Made by a program: the position numbers and the translations under genes
Shown: positions 17,167 to 25,232 of the stretch, piece after piece
Numbering within the stretch: position 1 is the stretch's first letter
How the letters are laid out: every line of letters begins with the position of its first letter
Source: Lunatibacter salilacus
Lineage (GTDB): Bacteria; Bacteroidota; Bacteroidia; Cytophagales; Cyclobacteriaceae
Direction: 5' to 3'
Assembly (NCBI RefSeq): GCF_009797935.1
Contig: NZ_VOLC01000011.1
Location: 177,012-241,011, forward strand
Length of the DNA stretch: 64,000 nucleotides
The notes under the pieces: generated by a model
The model's input: the letters and a program-made list of their open reading frames with translations, nothing else
Told to the model about the DNA's origin: nothing
Database searches by the model: none

Positions 17167-17409
17167 ATGAAAAGCCAAAAAGACACAAAAAATTTAAAAG
17201 ACAATCAATCTGCATATTTATTTATTAAGATTGTTTCATATACATTCGTTACATGTGCTGTAATTTATTTCGGGTTACAGATTGTGATTTTTATCAATAA
17301 TCCATCACAGAAATTTCTGTACTATGTGGAAAGGATTGGTCCGGGAATTTGGATGTTTTTGGCGGGAATTGGTCTGAGATATTTTGTGAAGAAGGGGCAA
17401 TTTAGCTGA
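17167..17409 (+). CDS. Small two-helix membrane protein
   Basis: 80 aa with hydrophobic segments at about 18-40 and 57-72 and charged ends. No family is recognised. It follows the preceding small membrane gene after 5 bp, forming a two-gene operon; the pair may act together in the inner membrane. Confidence 0.55.
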   Translation: MKSQKDTKNLKDNQSAYLFIKIVSYTFVTCAVIYFGLQIVIFINNPSQKFLYYVERIGPGIWMFLAGIGLRYFVKKGQFS

Positions 17410-17458
17410 AAAAGTAAGTTTCCCAATCCCCCTCACTTTCCAAACTTACTCCAATCAA

Positions 17459-17600
17459 TTGCCTGCAAACTGCCGCCGCAACCCTATCTGCCATTCATCC
17501 AAACTCATATTGTCCGCCTTTTTATGGTAGGGGATGGCGCTTTTCTTTTTTTCGGATTTACTGGATTTGGACTTTTTGGCTTTGGCGGTCTTGGAAAATA
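17459..17600 (-). pseudogene. Fragment of a SNF2-type helicase N-terminal region
   Basis: Minus-strand frame about 48 codons long with a Lys/Ser-rich linker then AIPYHKKADNMSLDEWQIGL and LRRQFAGN before a TGA. The M-S-L-D-E-W-Q-x-x-L-R-x-Q-F pattern is what I associate with the segment preceding the SWIM zinc motif of Bacteroidota SNF2-family helicases. No start, SWIM motif or helicase domain follows, so this is a remnant. The assignment rests on one motif. Confidence 0.4.
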
Positions 17601-17961
17601 GTCATTAAATTTACGACCTAAACTTATCGAATTTTTGCGGTTCATTAAATAGTTAAAGATCCTTTTTCCTCAGGATTTGAAGTTTTAGAATAATCAACAC
17701 ACTCGGGTATGATCTGAAATGGCATCAAGATCAATACCTTGCGGTTATTTCCTGGCTTTGGTTTCATACTTAAACCCTCATTCATTAAAAACCATCTGTT
17801 TTTTTTTTTGGAGTTTTATTTCGGTGCAATAACCCAATTTGTACGCCTTTTTCAGAATCTTTTTAGTAATCGATTGGCGCAGATGGCTCCATTCCTTGCT
17901 ACGAAGATGCAACCCTGCCGGGGCTTTTTTTGAAATAAAATTGACGTCATCCTAAAAAGCC

Positions 17962-18054
17962 GGGGAGATAGAAAAAACATTCTCTAAGTATAAGAAAGCT
18001 AATTTGGATACCTTTGTTTTCAACAGAGACGAAGCCAACAATTTTGATGAATAG
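17962..18054 (+). pseudogene. C-terminal remnant of an antitoxin-like protein
   Basis: Open frame ending IEKTFSKYKKANLDTFVFN then RDEANNFDE and TAG at 18052-18054. It overlaps the following PIN-like remnant by 8 nt (ATG at 18047), the arrangement of antitoxin-toxin pairs. The N-terminal DNA-binding part is missing. Confidence 0.4.
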
Positions 18055-18142
18055 GTGCTTTTCAGATTCTAATGTGATCCTGTATTTGTTGGACGCCAAT
18101 GTGGCTGAATATTCAAAAGTCAGTGTGATTGGGTTTATCCCC
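18047..18142 (+). pseudogene. N-terminal remnant of a PIN-domain (VapC-like) toxin
   Basis: From ATG 18047 the frame reads MNRCFSDSNVILYLLDAN and stops after 31 codons. F-x-D-S/T-N-V-x-x-Y-L-L-D is the first acidic motif of PIN ribonucleases. The remaining ~100 residues with the other catalytic acids are lost. Confidence 0.45.
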
Positions 18143-18185
18143 TAGATTTTCCAATTTCAAGCCCTCCAATATTTTTTATGTTGCC

Positions 18186-18218
18186 AAATACGTTTTATAT
18201 TTATAAAAAGTAAATACG
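18186..18218. promoter_or_regulatory. Direct repeat before toxin-antitoxin operon
   Basis: AAATACG occurs at 18186-18192 and 18212-18218, each followed by an ATAT-rich stretch, ending 15 bp before the antitoxin ATG. It is a candidate operator for autoregulation by the RHH protein. Confidence 0.4.
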
Positions 18219-18233
18219 AAATATAAATACAAC

Positions 18234-18476
18234 ATGACCACAATCACTACATCACTACCAGATGATCTGGTCAAGAGACTTTCAGATCAGGCCAAACAAA
18301 TGGAATTGCCAAAAAACAAGCTGATAGAGGAAGCGCTCAATCTTTATTTGGAACATTTAAAGCGGGCAGCATATATTAAATCCTATCAAGCCGCTCAGGA
18401 TGATAAGGACATTTTAAGCATAGCCGAAGAAGGGTTACAGGATTATTATAACCAGCTAGAGAATGAGGCAGGGTGA
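18234..18476 (+). CDS. Ribbon-helix-helix antitoxin
   Basis: 80 aa. The N-terminal TTITTSLPDDLVKRLSDQAK and PKNKLIEEALNLYLEH form a typical RHH (CopG/MetJ-type) DNA-binding fold. The acidic C-terminal tail should wrap the toxin. It overlaps the MazF-type toxin gene by 14 nt, and its product is expected to neutralise that toxin and repress the operon through the repeats upstream. Confidence 0.8.
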   Translation: MTTITTSLPDDLVKRLSDQAKQMELPKNKLIEEALNLYLEHLKRAAYIKSYQAAQDDKDILSIAEEGLQDYYNQLENEAG

Positions 18477-18795
18477 GATTTGGTTCGCTGATCTAAATCC
18501 AGTCAAAGGAAGTGAACAGTCAGGCTTCAGACCAGTGGCAATTTTGAGTGGTAATCTACTCAACAAACATTTACCAATTGTTATTTCCGCTCCACTCACT
18601 ACTAAGATCAAAAATTATCTTGGAAACCCGATTGTTCAACCAAACCCTATCAACGGGTTGACCAATACCTCGGAAATTTTGGTTTTCCATATTCGGTCAA
18701 TATCCAAAGAGCGATTGGTTCGTAAGATCGGCGAAATTTCTTCAAATGAGTTGAAATTAGCTATTCAGACGTTGGATGACTTGATGAAAATGTAA
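18463..18795 (+). CDS. MazF/PemK-type endoribonuclease toxin
   Basis: 110 aa. The start MRQGEIWFADLNPVKGSEQSG is the conserved MazF/PemK opening, and RPVAILS, the VISAPLTT strand and a NTSEILVFHIRSISKERL segment follow in family order. It should cleave mRNA or other RNA when free. The length is normal and there is no break, so the pair looks functional. The ATG lies within the antitoxin gene, giving translational coupling. Confidence 0.85.
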   Translation: MRQGEIWFADLNPVKGSEQSGFRPVAILSGNLLNKHLPIVISAPLTTKIKNYLGNPIVQPNPINGLTNTSEILVFHIRSISKERLVRKIGEISSNELKLAIQTLDDLMKM

Positions 18796-19050
18796 GCAGA
18801 TTGACCGTATATTCCCTTCAAACCTTTTTAATTTATTATCATATACAAATTTAACCCCTAATGGGGTACGATTTTATTAAATTGTTCCGTGATTAGATGA
18901 GGAAAACCTACGAGAACATATGGGTTTTTACCTACTATTAATAATCCACAACTTGAGATGACTAGGTTCGTAATTCTTAATTCGTAATTTTTAATTCATA
19001 ACCCATAACCCATAACTATTTAAATTCGGAAACTGGATAAAATGATGTAC

Positions 19051-19968
19051 CTAAGTGGTCTGCTGAAAAACCTTCGGGGTAGCTCCAAACTCAGTCTTAA
19101 AAGCCCGAATAAAATAGGTCACATTGTTAAAACCCGACATATAGCATACCTCCTGGATTTGATAATTTGCCGTTCGGAGGTAGTTCTTGGCAAGCGTCAG
19201 TCGTTCTTTGAGAATAAATTCCATGGGAGATAGCCCCAACTCATTTTTAAAAGATCTGGAAAAATGGGCTTTACTCATGCAGGCCTTGGAACTTAGGGAT
19301 TCCAGTGTAAGATTTTCCCGGATGTTATTTTTGATATAGTCCACCACATGTCCCAATCTATTGCTTGAGGAAAGCTGTTTGTAGGTGGTTTGTAATAACT
19401 TTCGAGCTTGGGTCTGGGTTAGTCTTATCAATAATTCCTTTAGTGCAAGCGATGCGATTACATCCTTTTCCTTTGACCGTTCCTTCACACCAATACGGAT
19501 AAACCGATTTATTATTTCCGATAAGTCCTGTGTGTTGATCAAATGAAAATTCGACAGATCCAATCCCCATTCTTCCGTAAGCATTTTATCGGGAAATCTT
19601 TCATTAAGAAGATCGAATGTGTTCTCGATCATTTCTTTAGAAATGGAAAGCGCTATACACTGGGTTGGATTTTCTATTTCAGCCTCCGGAAAATCTATTT
19701 TCATCAATTCATTTGGTGGAACAATCACAGATTCTCCTGGCAAATAATCAAACCCGGGCTTATTGAACAGGTGCATCACCTTCCGTCCTTTCAGCATGGT
19801 AGTCAAAACCAAATCACCGAACATCAAATTGACATCTTTGGCTTCTCTGTAAGTTTCAAAAATGTTTAACTCGCAGTTATTCAATGTATAGGTAGTGCGG
19901 TTTTCAACAAGAGTTTTTAAATCGCTTTCCGATCTCCATGGCACACCGGCTATAAATTGGTCAGGCAT
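19051..19968 (-). CDS. AraC-family regulator
   Basis: 305 aa. An N-terminal AraC-type ligand-binding domain (about 30-160, cupin-like) precedes two HTH motifs: LTLESLSSKACMSKAHFSRS (~217) and IQEVCYMSGFNNVTYFIRAF (~268), the standard AraC signature. It is transcribed away from the aldehyde dehydrogenase gene, and the 419-bp space between them presumably holds its target site. By position it is the likely activator of the aldehyde dehydrogenase / DUF779 pair. Confidence 0.85.
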   Translation of the reverse strand: MPDQFIAGVPWRSESDLKTLVENRTTYTLNNCELNIFETYREAKDVNLMFGDLVLTTMLKGRKVMHLFNKPGFDYLPGESVIVPPNELMKIDFPEAEIENPTQCIALSISKEMIENTFDLLNERFPDKMLTEEWGLDLSNFHLINTQDLSEIINRFIRIGVKERSKEKDVIASLALKELLIRLTQTQARKLLQTTYKQLSSSNRLGHVVDYIKNNIRENLTLESLSSKACMSKAHFSRSFKNELGLSPMEFILKERLTLAKNYLRTANYQIQEVCYMSGFNNVTYFIRAFKTEFGATPKVFQQTT

Positions 19969-20387
19969 ATTGGTATTTTGGGTTTCTATTATGGAATTAA
20001 CGAATTGAGGTGAGGGAAGTTTTATTCCTCAGTTGATAATTGGTAAAAGGTTACCGTTAAGATAATTAAAATAATTATTATTTGGGGAAAGAACACGTTA
20101 AAAGATAATACACCAAGCTACCTTTTTGTCGAAATCATATAGTGAAATAGAAGTTCAATTTTTTGATAGTCCTTAAATTCCGCAGTTCTTTCCTGTAACG
20201 AGGTGATTCTTATGGAGAAAAACCTTCCAGGTTTCACCCATTTAACATAAAACCTAGCTAATTTTCATAAAAACCTGAATGGTTTGCGGGTTTTAAATAG
20301 TCACTTGAAGTCGATAAACCGATTGGATAGGTTGATTTTTTGGAATTTATATGTTAGAACTTTGAAAAAAACAAAAACTGAAATAAT
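19969..20387. other. Divergent regulatory region
   Basis: 419 bp between the AraC regulator and the aldehyde dehydrogenase. It contains a small palindrome GGTAA..TTACC (20042-20055) and two imperfect AAACCT/AGGTTT hairpins (about 20220-20236 and 20275-20300) resembling the arms of the repeats at 7944. No gene is seen. Confidence 0.4.
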
Positions 20388-21914
20388 ATGTCAACATTAA
20401 CATTATCCCAAACTAAGCCCGTAGAGCGGCCGAAAATCAAAGAGAAATACGATCATTTTATAGGTGGGAAGTGGGTGTCACCTACTTCCGGCGAGTATTT
20501 TGACAATATTTCACCTATAGACGGAAAAGCATTTTCAAAAGCAGCAAGAGGAAATAAAGCTGATATCGATTTGGCATTGGATGCGGCTCATGCGGCATTT
20601 CCCTCCTGGTCAAAAACCTCTGCTGCACTTAGGAGTAAGCTGTTGAATAAAATTGCGGACATCATTGAAGAAAATCTGGAGATGCTCGCCAGAATAGAAA
20701 CCATAGACAATGGCAAGGCACTCAGAGAAACCAGAGCTGCTGATTTACCCTTGGTAATTGACCATTTCCGGTATTTTGCAGGCGTTATCCGAGCCGATGA
20801 AAGCTCAATTTCCGAGCATGATGAACATACGGTCAGCATTGCCCTTCACGAGCCCTTGGGAGTGGTGGGTCAGATTATCCCTTGGAATTTCCCCCTATTG
20901 ATGGCTACTTGGAAAATGGCGCCCGCACTTGCTGCCGGCTGCTGTACCGTAGTAAAACCTGCCGAGCAAACTCCTACAAGTATCATGGTCTTGATGGAAT
21001 TGATCGGAGATGTGCTACCTCCGGGAGTGCTGAATGTTGTCACCGGATTTGGACCGGAAGCGGGCAAACCTTTGGCTTCTTCTCCTCGTGTGGCAAAAGT
21101 TTCCTTTACAGGTGAAACAACCACGGGCCGACTTATCATGCAATATGCTTCCGAAAATTTGATTCCTGTTACCATGGAATTGGGTGGGAAATCACCAAAC
21201 ATATTTATGAAATCCGTGGCCGATGCGGATGACGAATTTTTTGACAAAGCTGTAGAAGGTGCTGTGATGTTCGCTTTAAACCAAGGTGAGATTTGTACCT
21301 GCCCTTCTAGAATCTTGGTACATGAGGATATATATGATGTGTTTATGGAAAAGGTTGTTGAAAGGACCAAGGCGATAAAAATGGGACATCCCCTAGCGGA
21401 AGATACCATGATGGGAGCTCAGGCATCAAACGACCAATATGAAAAAATACTCTCGTATTTGGATATCGGAAAGCAGGAAGGCGCTGAAGTTCTTTGCGGT
21501 GGGGATAAGGCAAGTTTAAACTCGGGGTTGGAAACCGGGTATTATATTCAGCCCACCATTTTCAAAGGAAACAATAAAATGAGGGTATTTCAGGAAGAAA
21601 TATTCGGTCCGGTAGTAGCAGTGACTACCTTTAAAACTACTGAGGAAGCGATTGAAATTGCCAACGACACCATGTATGGGTTGGGTGCAGGATTATGGTC
21701 AAGGGATGCACACGAACTCTATCAAGTGCCCCGTGCCATCCAAGCTGGCCGGGTCTGGGTAAATTGCTACCACAATTATCCGGCTCATGCGCCTTTTGGT
21801 GGATACAAAAAGTCAGGTTTTGGCAGGGAAAATCATCTTATGATGCTGGATCATTATCGGCAAACCAAGAATATGCTTATTTCCTATGATAAAAATAAGC
21901 TTGGATTCTTTTAA
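20388..21914 (+). CDS. NAD-dependent aldehyde dehydrogenase (ExaC/AldA-like)
   Basis: 508 aa, full length for the ALDH superfamily. Seen are the N-terminal cofactor segment [20 protein letters not shown] (~165), the catalytic Glu in MELGGKSPN (~E264) and the nucleophile in [11 protein letters not shown] (~C303; a second Cys two residues later is usual in this subgroup). [13 protein letters not shown] is near residue 405. It oxidises short-chain aldehydes, such as acetaldehyde, to acids. The DUF779 gene follows, a pairing common for ALDHs of this type, and the divergent AraC gene is its likely regulator. Confidence 0.92.
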   Translation: MSTLTLSQTKPVERPKIKEKYDHFIGGKWVSPTSGEYFDNISPIDGKAFSKAARGNKADIDLALDAAHAAFPSWSKTSAALRSKLLNKIADIIEENLEMLARIETIDNGKALRETRAADLPLVIDHFRYFAGVIRADESSISEHDEHTVSIALHEPLGVVGQIIPWNFPLLMATWKMAPALAAGCCTVVKPAEQTPTSIMVLMELIGDVLPPGVLNVVTGFGPEAGKPLASSPRVAKVSFTGETTTGRLIMQYASENLIPVTMELGGKSPNIFMKSVADADDEFFDKAVEGAVMFALNQGEICTCPSRILVHEDIYDVFMEKVVERTKAIKMGHPLAEDTMMGAQASNDQYEKILSYLDIGKQEGAEVLCGGDKASLNSGLETGYYIQPTIFKGNNKMRVFQEEIFGPVVAVTTFKTTEEAIEIANDTMYGLGAGLWSRDAHELYQVPRAIQAGRVWVNCYHNYPAHAPFGGYKKSGFGRENHLMMLDHYRQTKNMLISYDKNKLGFF

Positions 21915-21926
21915 ATTTAAACCATT

Positions 21927-21951
21927 GATCTCCCCGATTATCGGGGAGATC
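21927..21951 (+). terminator. Hairpin between aldehyde dehydrogenase and DUF779 genes
   Basis: Perfect stem GATCTCCCCGA/TCGGGGAGATC with a very short loop, followed by a T-rich stretch (TTATTTTTG). It probably terminates or attenuates transcription after the dehydrogenase, lowering DUF779 expression. Confidence 0.6.
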
Positions 21952-21998
21952 TTATTTTTGTTGTACCATTTCTCATACTAGCTAGAAACACCTCAAAC

Positions 21999-22412
21999 AT
22001 GTCGAAACCCAAAGAATACGTTCCCCGAGTTATCCTTTCTGAAGCAGCTATTGAAACTATCGATATCTTGAGAAAACGATTTGGCTCTGAATTGATGTTC
22101 CATCAAAGTGGAGGTTGTTGCGACGGCTCTTCACCCATGTGCTTTGAAAAAGGCGAATTCAAAGTGGGAGCAAGTGATGTTTGGTTGGGAGAGGTGTACG
22201 GATGTGATTTTTTTATGAATCAGGATCAATTCGAATATTGGAAACATACACAGCTTACATTGGATGTTACCCCCGGAAGAGGAAGCAGCTTTTCTATAGA
22301 AATCCCAATGGGAATCCGGTTTATGATCAGGTCCCGTCTATTTACTACGAAGGAATTAGAAAAGCTACAACCAACAAAAACCGGCGAGGAAGTGTTGGCT
22401 GAAAATAAATAA
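21999..22412 (+). CDS. DUF779 family protein
   Basis: 137 aa. FHQSGGCCDGSSPMC (~41-55) is the conserved Cys-rich motif of DUF779, followed by V-W-L-G-E-V-Y-G-C-D-F-F and P-G-R-G-S-S-F-S-I-E. This family is regularly encoded next to ExaC-type aldehyde dehydrogenases, as here. Its biochemical role is not established. The paired cysteines could bind metal or act in redox chemistry. It is cytoplasmic. Confidence 0.85.
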   Translation: MSKPKEYVPRVILSEAAIETIDILRKRFGSELMFHQSGGCCDGSSPMCFEKGEFKVGASDVWLGEVYGCDFFMNQDQFEYWKHTQLTLDVTPGRGSSFSIEIPMGIRFMIRSRLFTTKELEKLQPTKTGEEVLAENK

Positions 22413-22522
22413 TCTGAGATACGAAAATTGAGTCTATTTGTGTATGGGAAATTCAAACACCTAGGCTGAAATCATAGTGAAGTTTTTTTCAGCTGGCCTG
22501 AACTTGATCATTGTCGATTGAT

Positions 22523-22963
22523 TCACATTTCCAAATCCATTTCCAAGATTGGAAAAGGATTTCCCTGACTGTCCAACGGATTTCTATTGATGACTTTGAA
22601 TCCCATTTTTTTATAAAACCCCACTGCCTGTGGATTTTGCTCGTTGACATCTACTTTTGTTACATGATGCGCTGAGATTACATATTCCGTCAAGGCTTTT
22701 CCGATCCCTCTGCCTCTATATTCCGGCAAAATAAATAACATTTCAATTTTGTTGTTTGCTATTCCAACAAATCCGATTATTAAGCCATTTAAGTCTAAAA
22801 AAACATAGATGTCAACATGGGAAAAAATATTTTCTTCTACAATTAATTGCTTGATTTCCTCAATCTTTTTGGCCGTCAGAAAGTCATGGGTCGCAATAAC
22901 TGATGCTTCCCATAAGTCTAATAATTGCGGGAAATCTTCTGGGTTATTGGAAAGAGCTATCAT
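22523..22963 (-). CDS. GNAT-family N-acetyltransferase
   Basis: 146 aa, the usual single-domain GNAT length. The acetyl-CoA pyrophosphate-binding loop is ILPEYRGRGIGKAL (~86-99; R/Q-x-x-G-x-G/A motif), and the C-terminal NPQAVGFYKKMGFKV is the standard closing motif. The substrate cannot be predicted. The overall pattern resembles small PhnO/YjaB-like acetyltransferases. It is a single gene on the minus strand. Confidence 0.85.
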   Translation of the reverse strand: MIALSNNPEDFPQLLDLWEASVIATHDFLTAKKIEEIKQLIVEENIFSHVDIYVFLDLNGLIIGFVGIANNKIEMLFILPEYRGRGIGKALTEYVISAHHVTKVDVNEQNPQAVGFYKKMGFKVINRNPLDSQGNPFPILEMDLEM

Positions 22964-23060
22964 GTAGAAATAAGAAAACTAAGTAAAAGTGTTATAATCA
23001 ATTTATAGACGGTGTAGGTGGGAATACCTACTGATTGCAAATATAGGCAATCCTAACATA

Positions 23061-23093
23061 AAAAAGCCAGGGACGGTAACCTGCCCCTGGCTT
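23061..23093 (-). terminator. Terminator of the adhesin-OmpA operon
   Basis: Stem AAAAGCCAGGG/CCCTGGCTTTT around an 11-nt loop. Read on the minus strand it is followed by a six-T run, about 110 bp after the OmpA-family stop. Confidence 0.75.
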
Positions 23094-23203
23094 TTCAATC
23101 ATGTTGGGAAATAGCTCCCCTTCTAAAAAGTCAATTAAAAATTATTCCAAATCAGGTTTTGAAGCCATTGCAAAGCAACAGAACAGTAAACCTGTTTCGG
23201 AAG

Positions 23204-25222
23204 TTACTTTCTAGGCACCACGTCAATGATAACCGTACGGTTATAAGCCCGCTCTTCAGGAAGGTTATTTTTGAAAGGAGCCACAGTCTGGTCCTCACCC
23301 ATTCCCCGGATATCGAATTTCACATCGTTTTTTCCAGCCTTTTGCAGGCTTTTTTCAAGGATGCTTTTGACATCATTGGCACGGGCCAGTGATAAATTCT
23401 TGTTGTATGCTTCTTCACCAATCACATCTGTATGACCATGAATGATTACTGTTGCTCCTTTTGTGATTTTTGGAGCAACTGTTTCCATAAGGTATTTTTC
23501 ATAGGAAGCGATTGCCTTTGTGTTATCAAATTCATAAATGACACTAAACCTCATTCCTTCCATAGTGGTTGGAGCAGTCCATTGTACAACTTTGGAGTTG
23601 GTTTCTTTCCTTACTGTATTACCATCTTCAGTCTGACCTACCATAGCTATCACATATTCGCCTTCAGGTCTATCTCCCAAAATCAATTTGCCCGGAATGC
23701 TTACCTTTTCTGCTGAATAAGGACCAAAATGTTGCACTTTACCATTTTCATCCTTGATTTCCAGCTTCCAAGATTTGAATGCTTCCATAGCTCCGTCAAC
23801 CTCAAAAGTAACATAACTCTCCTCTGGGACTACCATGGATGGCGCCTTTAAAGCTCCGTCCAATCCACTTTGGAATTCCTTCAACAATGCAGGAGAGCTA
23901 CTTTCGATCGAAACCCTGCGGTCTCCGTCAAGAAGGAGGTCCAGTTCACGGGTCCCACCTTGTTTTTTAGAAGGGATTCTAGGCGTGGAAAGTCCCTCAG
24001 TGGTGATTCTTGATGAGGCAATTCCCCATGTTCCAACCAAATACTGTTTAACGGATTCCGCCATTTTAGTCCCTTCTTGCGCTCCTTTTTCAGATGATCC
24101 AACGAGGTTCACAGATGCGGATGGGTTTTTCACCATACGGTCCCCTAAAATATTCAGCATATTATAGTAAACCATCAATTGGCGCTGAGATCTTCCAGCT
24201 AACGATGTTGGAGCAAAAACCTCCAATTGGTCTGCTTTGAAATCTTTTATTCTTCCTTTTTCAAGGGCCACGTAGCGGCTCGGGATTTCAGTAGACCCTT
24301 CATTGAAGTACACATAATTGCGAAGTGGGAATGTTTCCACAATACGGGTTTCTGACGGAAGGTTTTTAGGCGAGGTGATTTTAAATCCAACGGTAGGTGC
24401 CACATAGGCAACCGGCGCTGGCGTAGCAGGAGGAATCTCACGTCCTTTACCGAACTTCAACGCTATACCTACCCTAAGGGTGGACAATGTCCATGTCTCC
24501 GTGGATCGTGGATTCTGTCCAAAATAGGGATGGAAGGAAACAAAGGGTGACAGCATGGTTTGCACTTTTTTGTTTTGCGAAGAAAGTGGAATATCATGGC
24601 CCGCACCAATCTGCATAGAGATCAAGCGTTGGTTGATATTGCTGAATTCGCCGTTTACCTCCGGAGTTGGGGTCTGATCGGGAAAATCCGGATTGATTCC
24701 CAACTGGTATGTGAACGAATTTTTTCTATTGAAAGCAAATCTCGGACCTGCATACAAATAGAAGTTGGATTTGAATGGAGCAAACCGGAGACTTGGCTCC
24801 ACAGTCAAGTAACTTAGGTCAGTTGACAGATCTGCAGGGCAATTGCAGGGAGTCGTAATCTGGTTAAAAGAACTTCTTCGGGAGTCAATTCCCCCCTGAA
24901 GCATCATGCCAAATCGTGACCCGGGACGGTAATACTCCACCAAAGGTCCAAGATATAGACCAGCACCAAAACCTTTATTAAACGCTGCGGGGATGGTTAA
25001 ACTTGAATTCAACTGTTGGGTTGTTCCATGATTGAAATTTAAATTTGCGCCAGCAGCTGCACCGAACCACCAAGACGGTCTGGTAAACTGAACTTCTTGT
25101 GCAGAAATCGGTGCCTGAAAGCCCATAAACATCAAAATACCGAAGATGATGCATTTATAGACCAGGTTAAATGGGGACCGCACTGTGTGCGATCCCTTTA
25201 TGTTATTTGTTGTTATGTTCAT
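23204..25222 (-). CDS. OmpA-family outer-membrane protein
   Basis: 672 aa. A signal-like hydrophobic segment (about 26-42) is followed by an outer-membrane beta-barrel-like domain (about 45-255, aromatic-ended strands), a middle domain (about 285-540), and a C-terminal OmpA peptidoglycan-binding domain with GHTDVIGEEAYNKNLSLARA (~598) and the Arg-rich closing motif EERAYNRTVIIDV (~655). It probably ties the outer membrane to peptidoglycan. It is encoded 10 bp after the Ig/DUF3494 lipoprotein gene on the same strand, so the two form an operon, and the OmpA protein may anchor or display that adhesin. Confidence 0.8.
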   Translation of the reverse strand: MNITTNNIKGSHTVRSPFNLVYKCIIFGILMFMGFQAPISAQEVQFTRPSWWFGAAAGANLNFNHGTTQQLNSSLTIPAAFNKGFGAGLYLGPLVEYYRPGSRFGMMLQGGIDSRRSSFNQITTPCNCPADLSTDLSYLTVEPSLRFAPFKSNFYLYAGPRFAFNRKNSFTYQLGINPDFPDQTPTPEVNGEFSNINQRLISMQIGAGHDIPLSSQNKKVQTMLSPFVSFHPYFGQNPRSTETWTLSTLRVGIALKFGKGREIPPATPAPVAYVAPTVGFKITSPKNLPSETRIVETFPLRNYVYFNEGSTEIPSRYVALEKGRIKDFKADQLEVFAPTSLAGRSQRQLMVYYNMLNILGDRMVKNPSASVNLVGSSEKGAQEGTKMAESVKQYLVGTWGIASSRITTEGLSTPRIPSKKQGGTRELDLLLDGDRRVSIESSSPALLKEFQSGLDGALKAPSMVVPEESYVTFEVDGAMEAFKSWKLEIKDENGKVQHFGPYSAEKVSIPGKLILGDRPEGEYVIAMVGQTEDGNTVRKETNSKVVQWTAPTTMEGMRFSVIYEFDNTKAIASYEKYLMETVAPKITKGATVIIHGHTDVIGEEAYNKNLSLARANDVKSILEKSLQKAGKNDVKFDIRGMGEDQTVAPFKNNLPEERAYNRTVIIDVVPRK

Positions 25223-25232
25223 TTTTGGTTGA

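Noticed and set aside
17739..17933. 64-codon plus-strand open frame
   Set aside because: No family resemblance, and it lies between gene remnants. The minus strand there also shows an open stretch, so neither is convincing.
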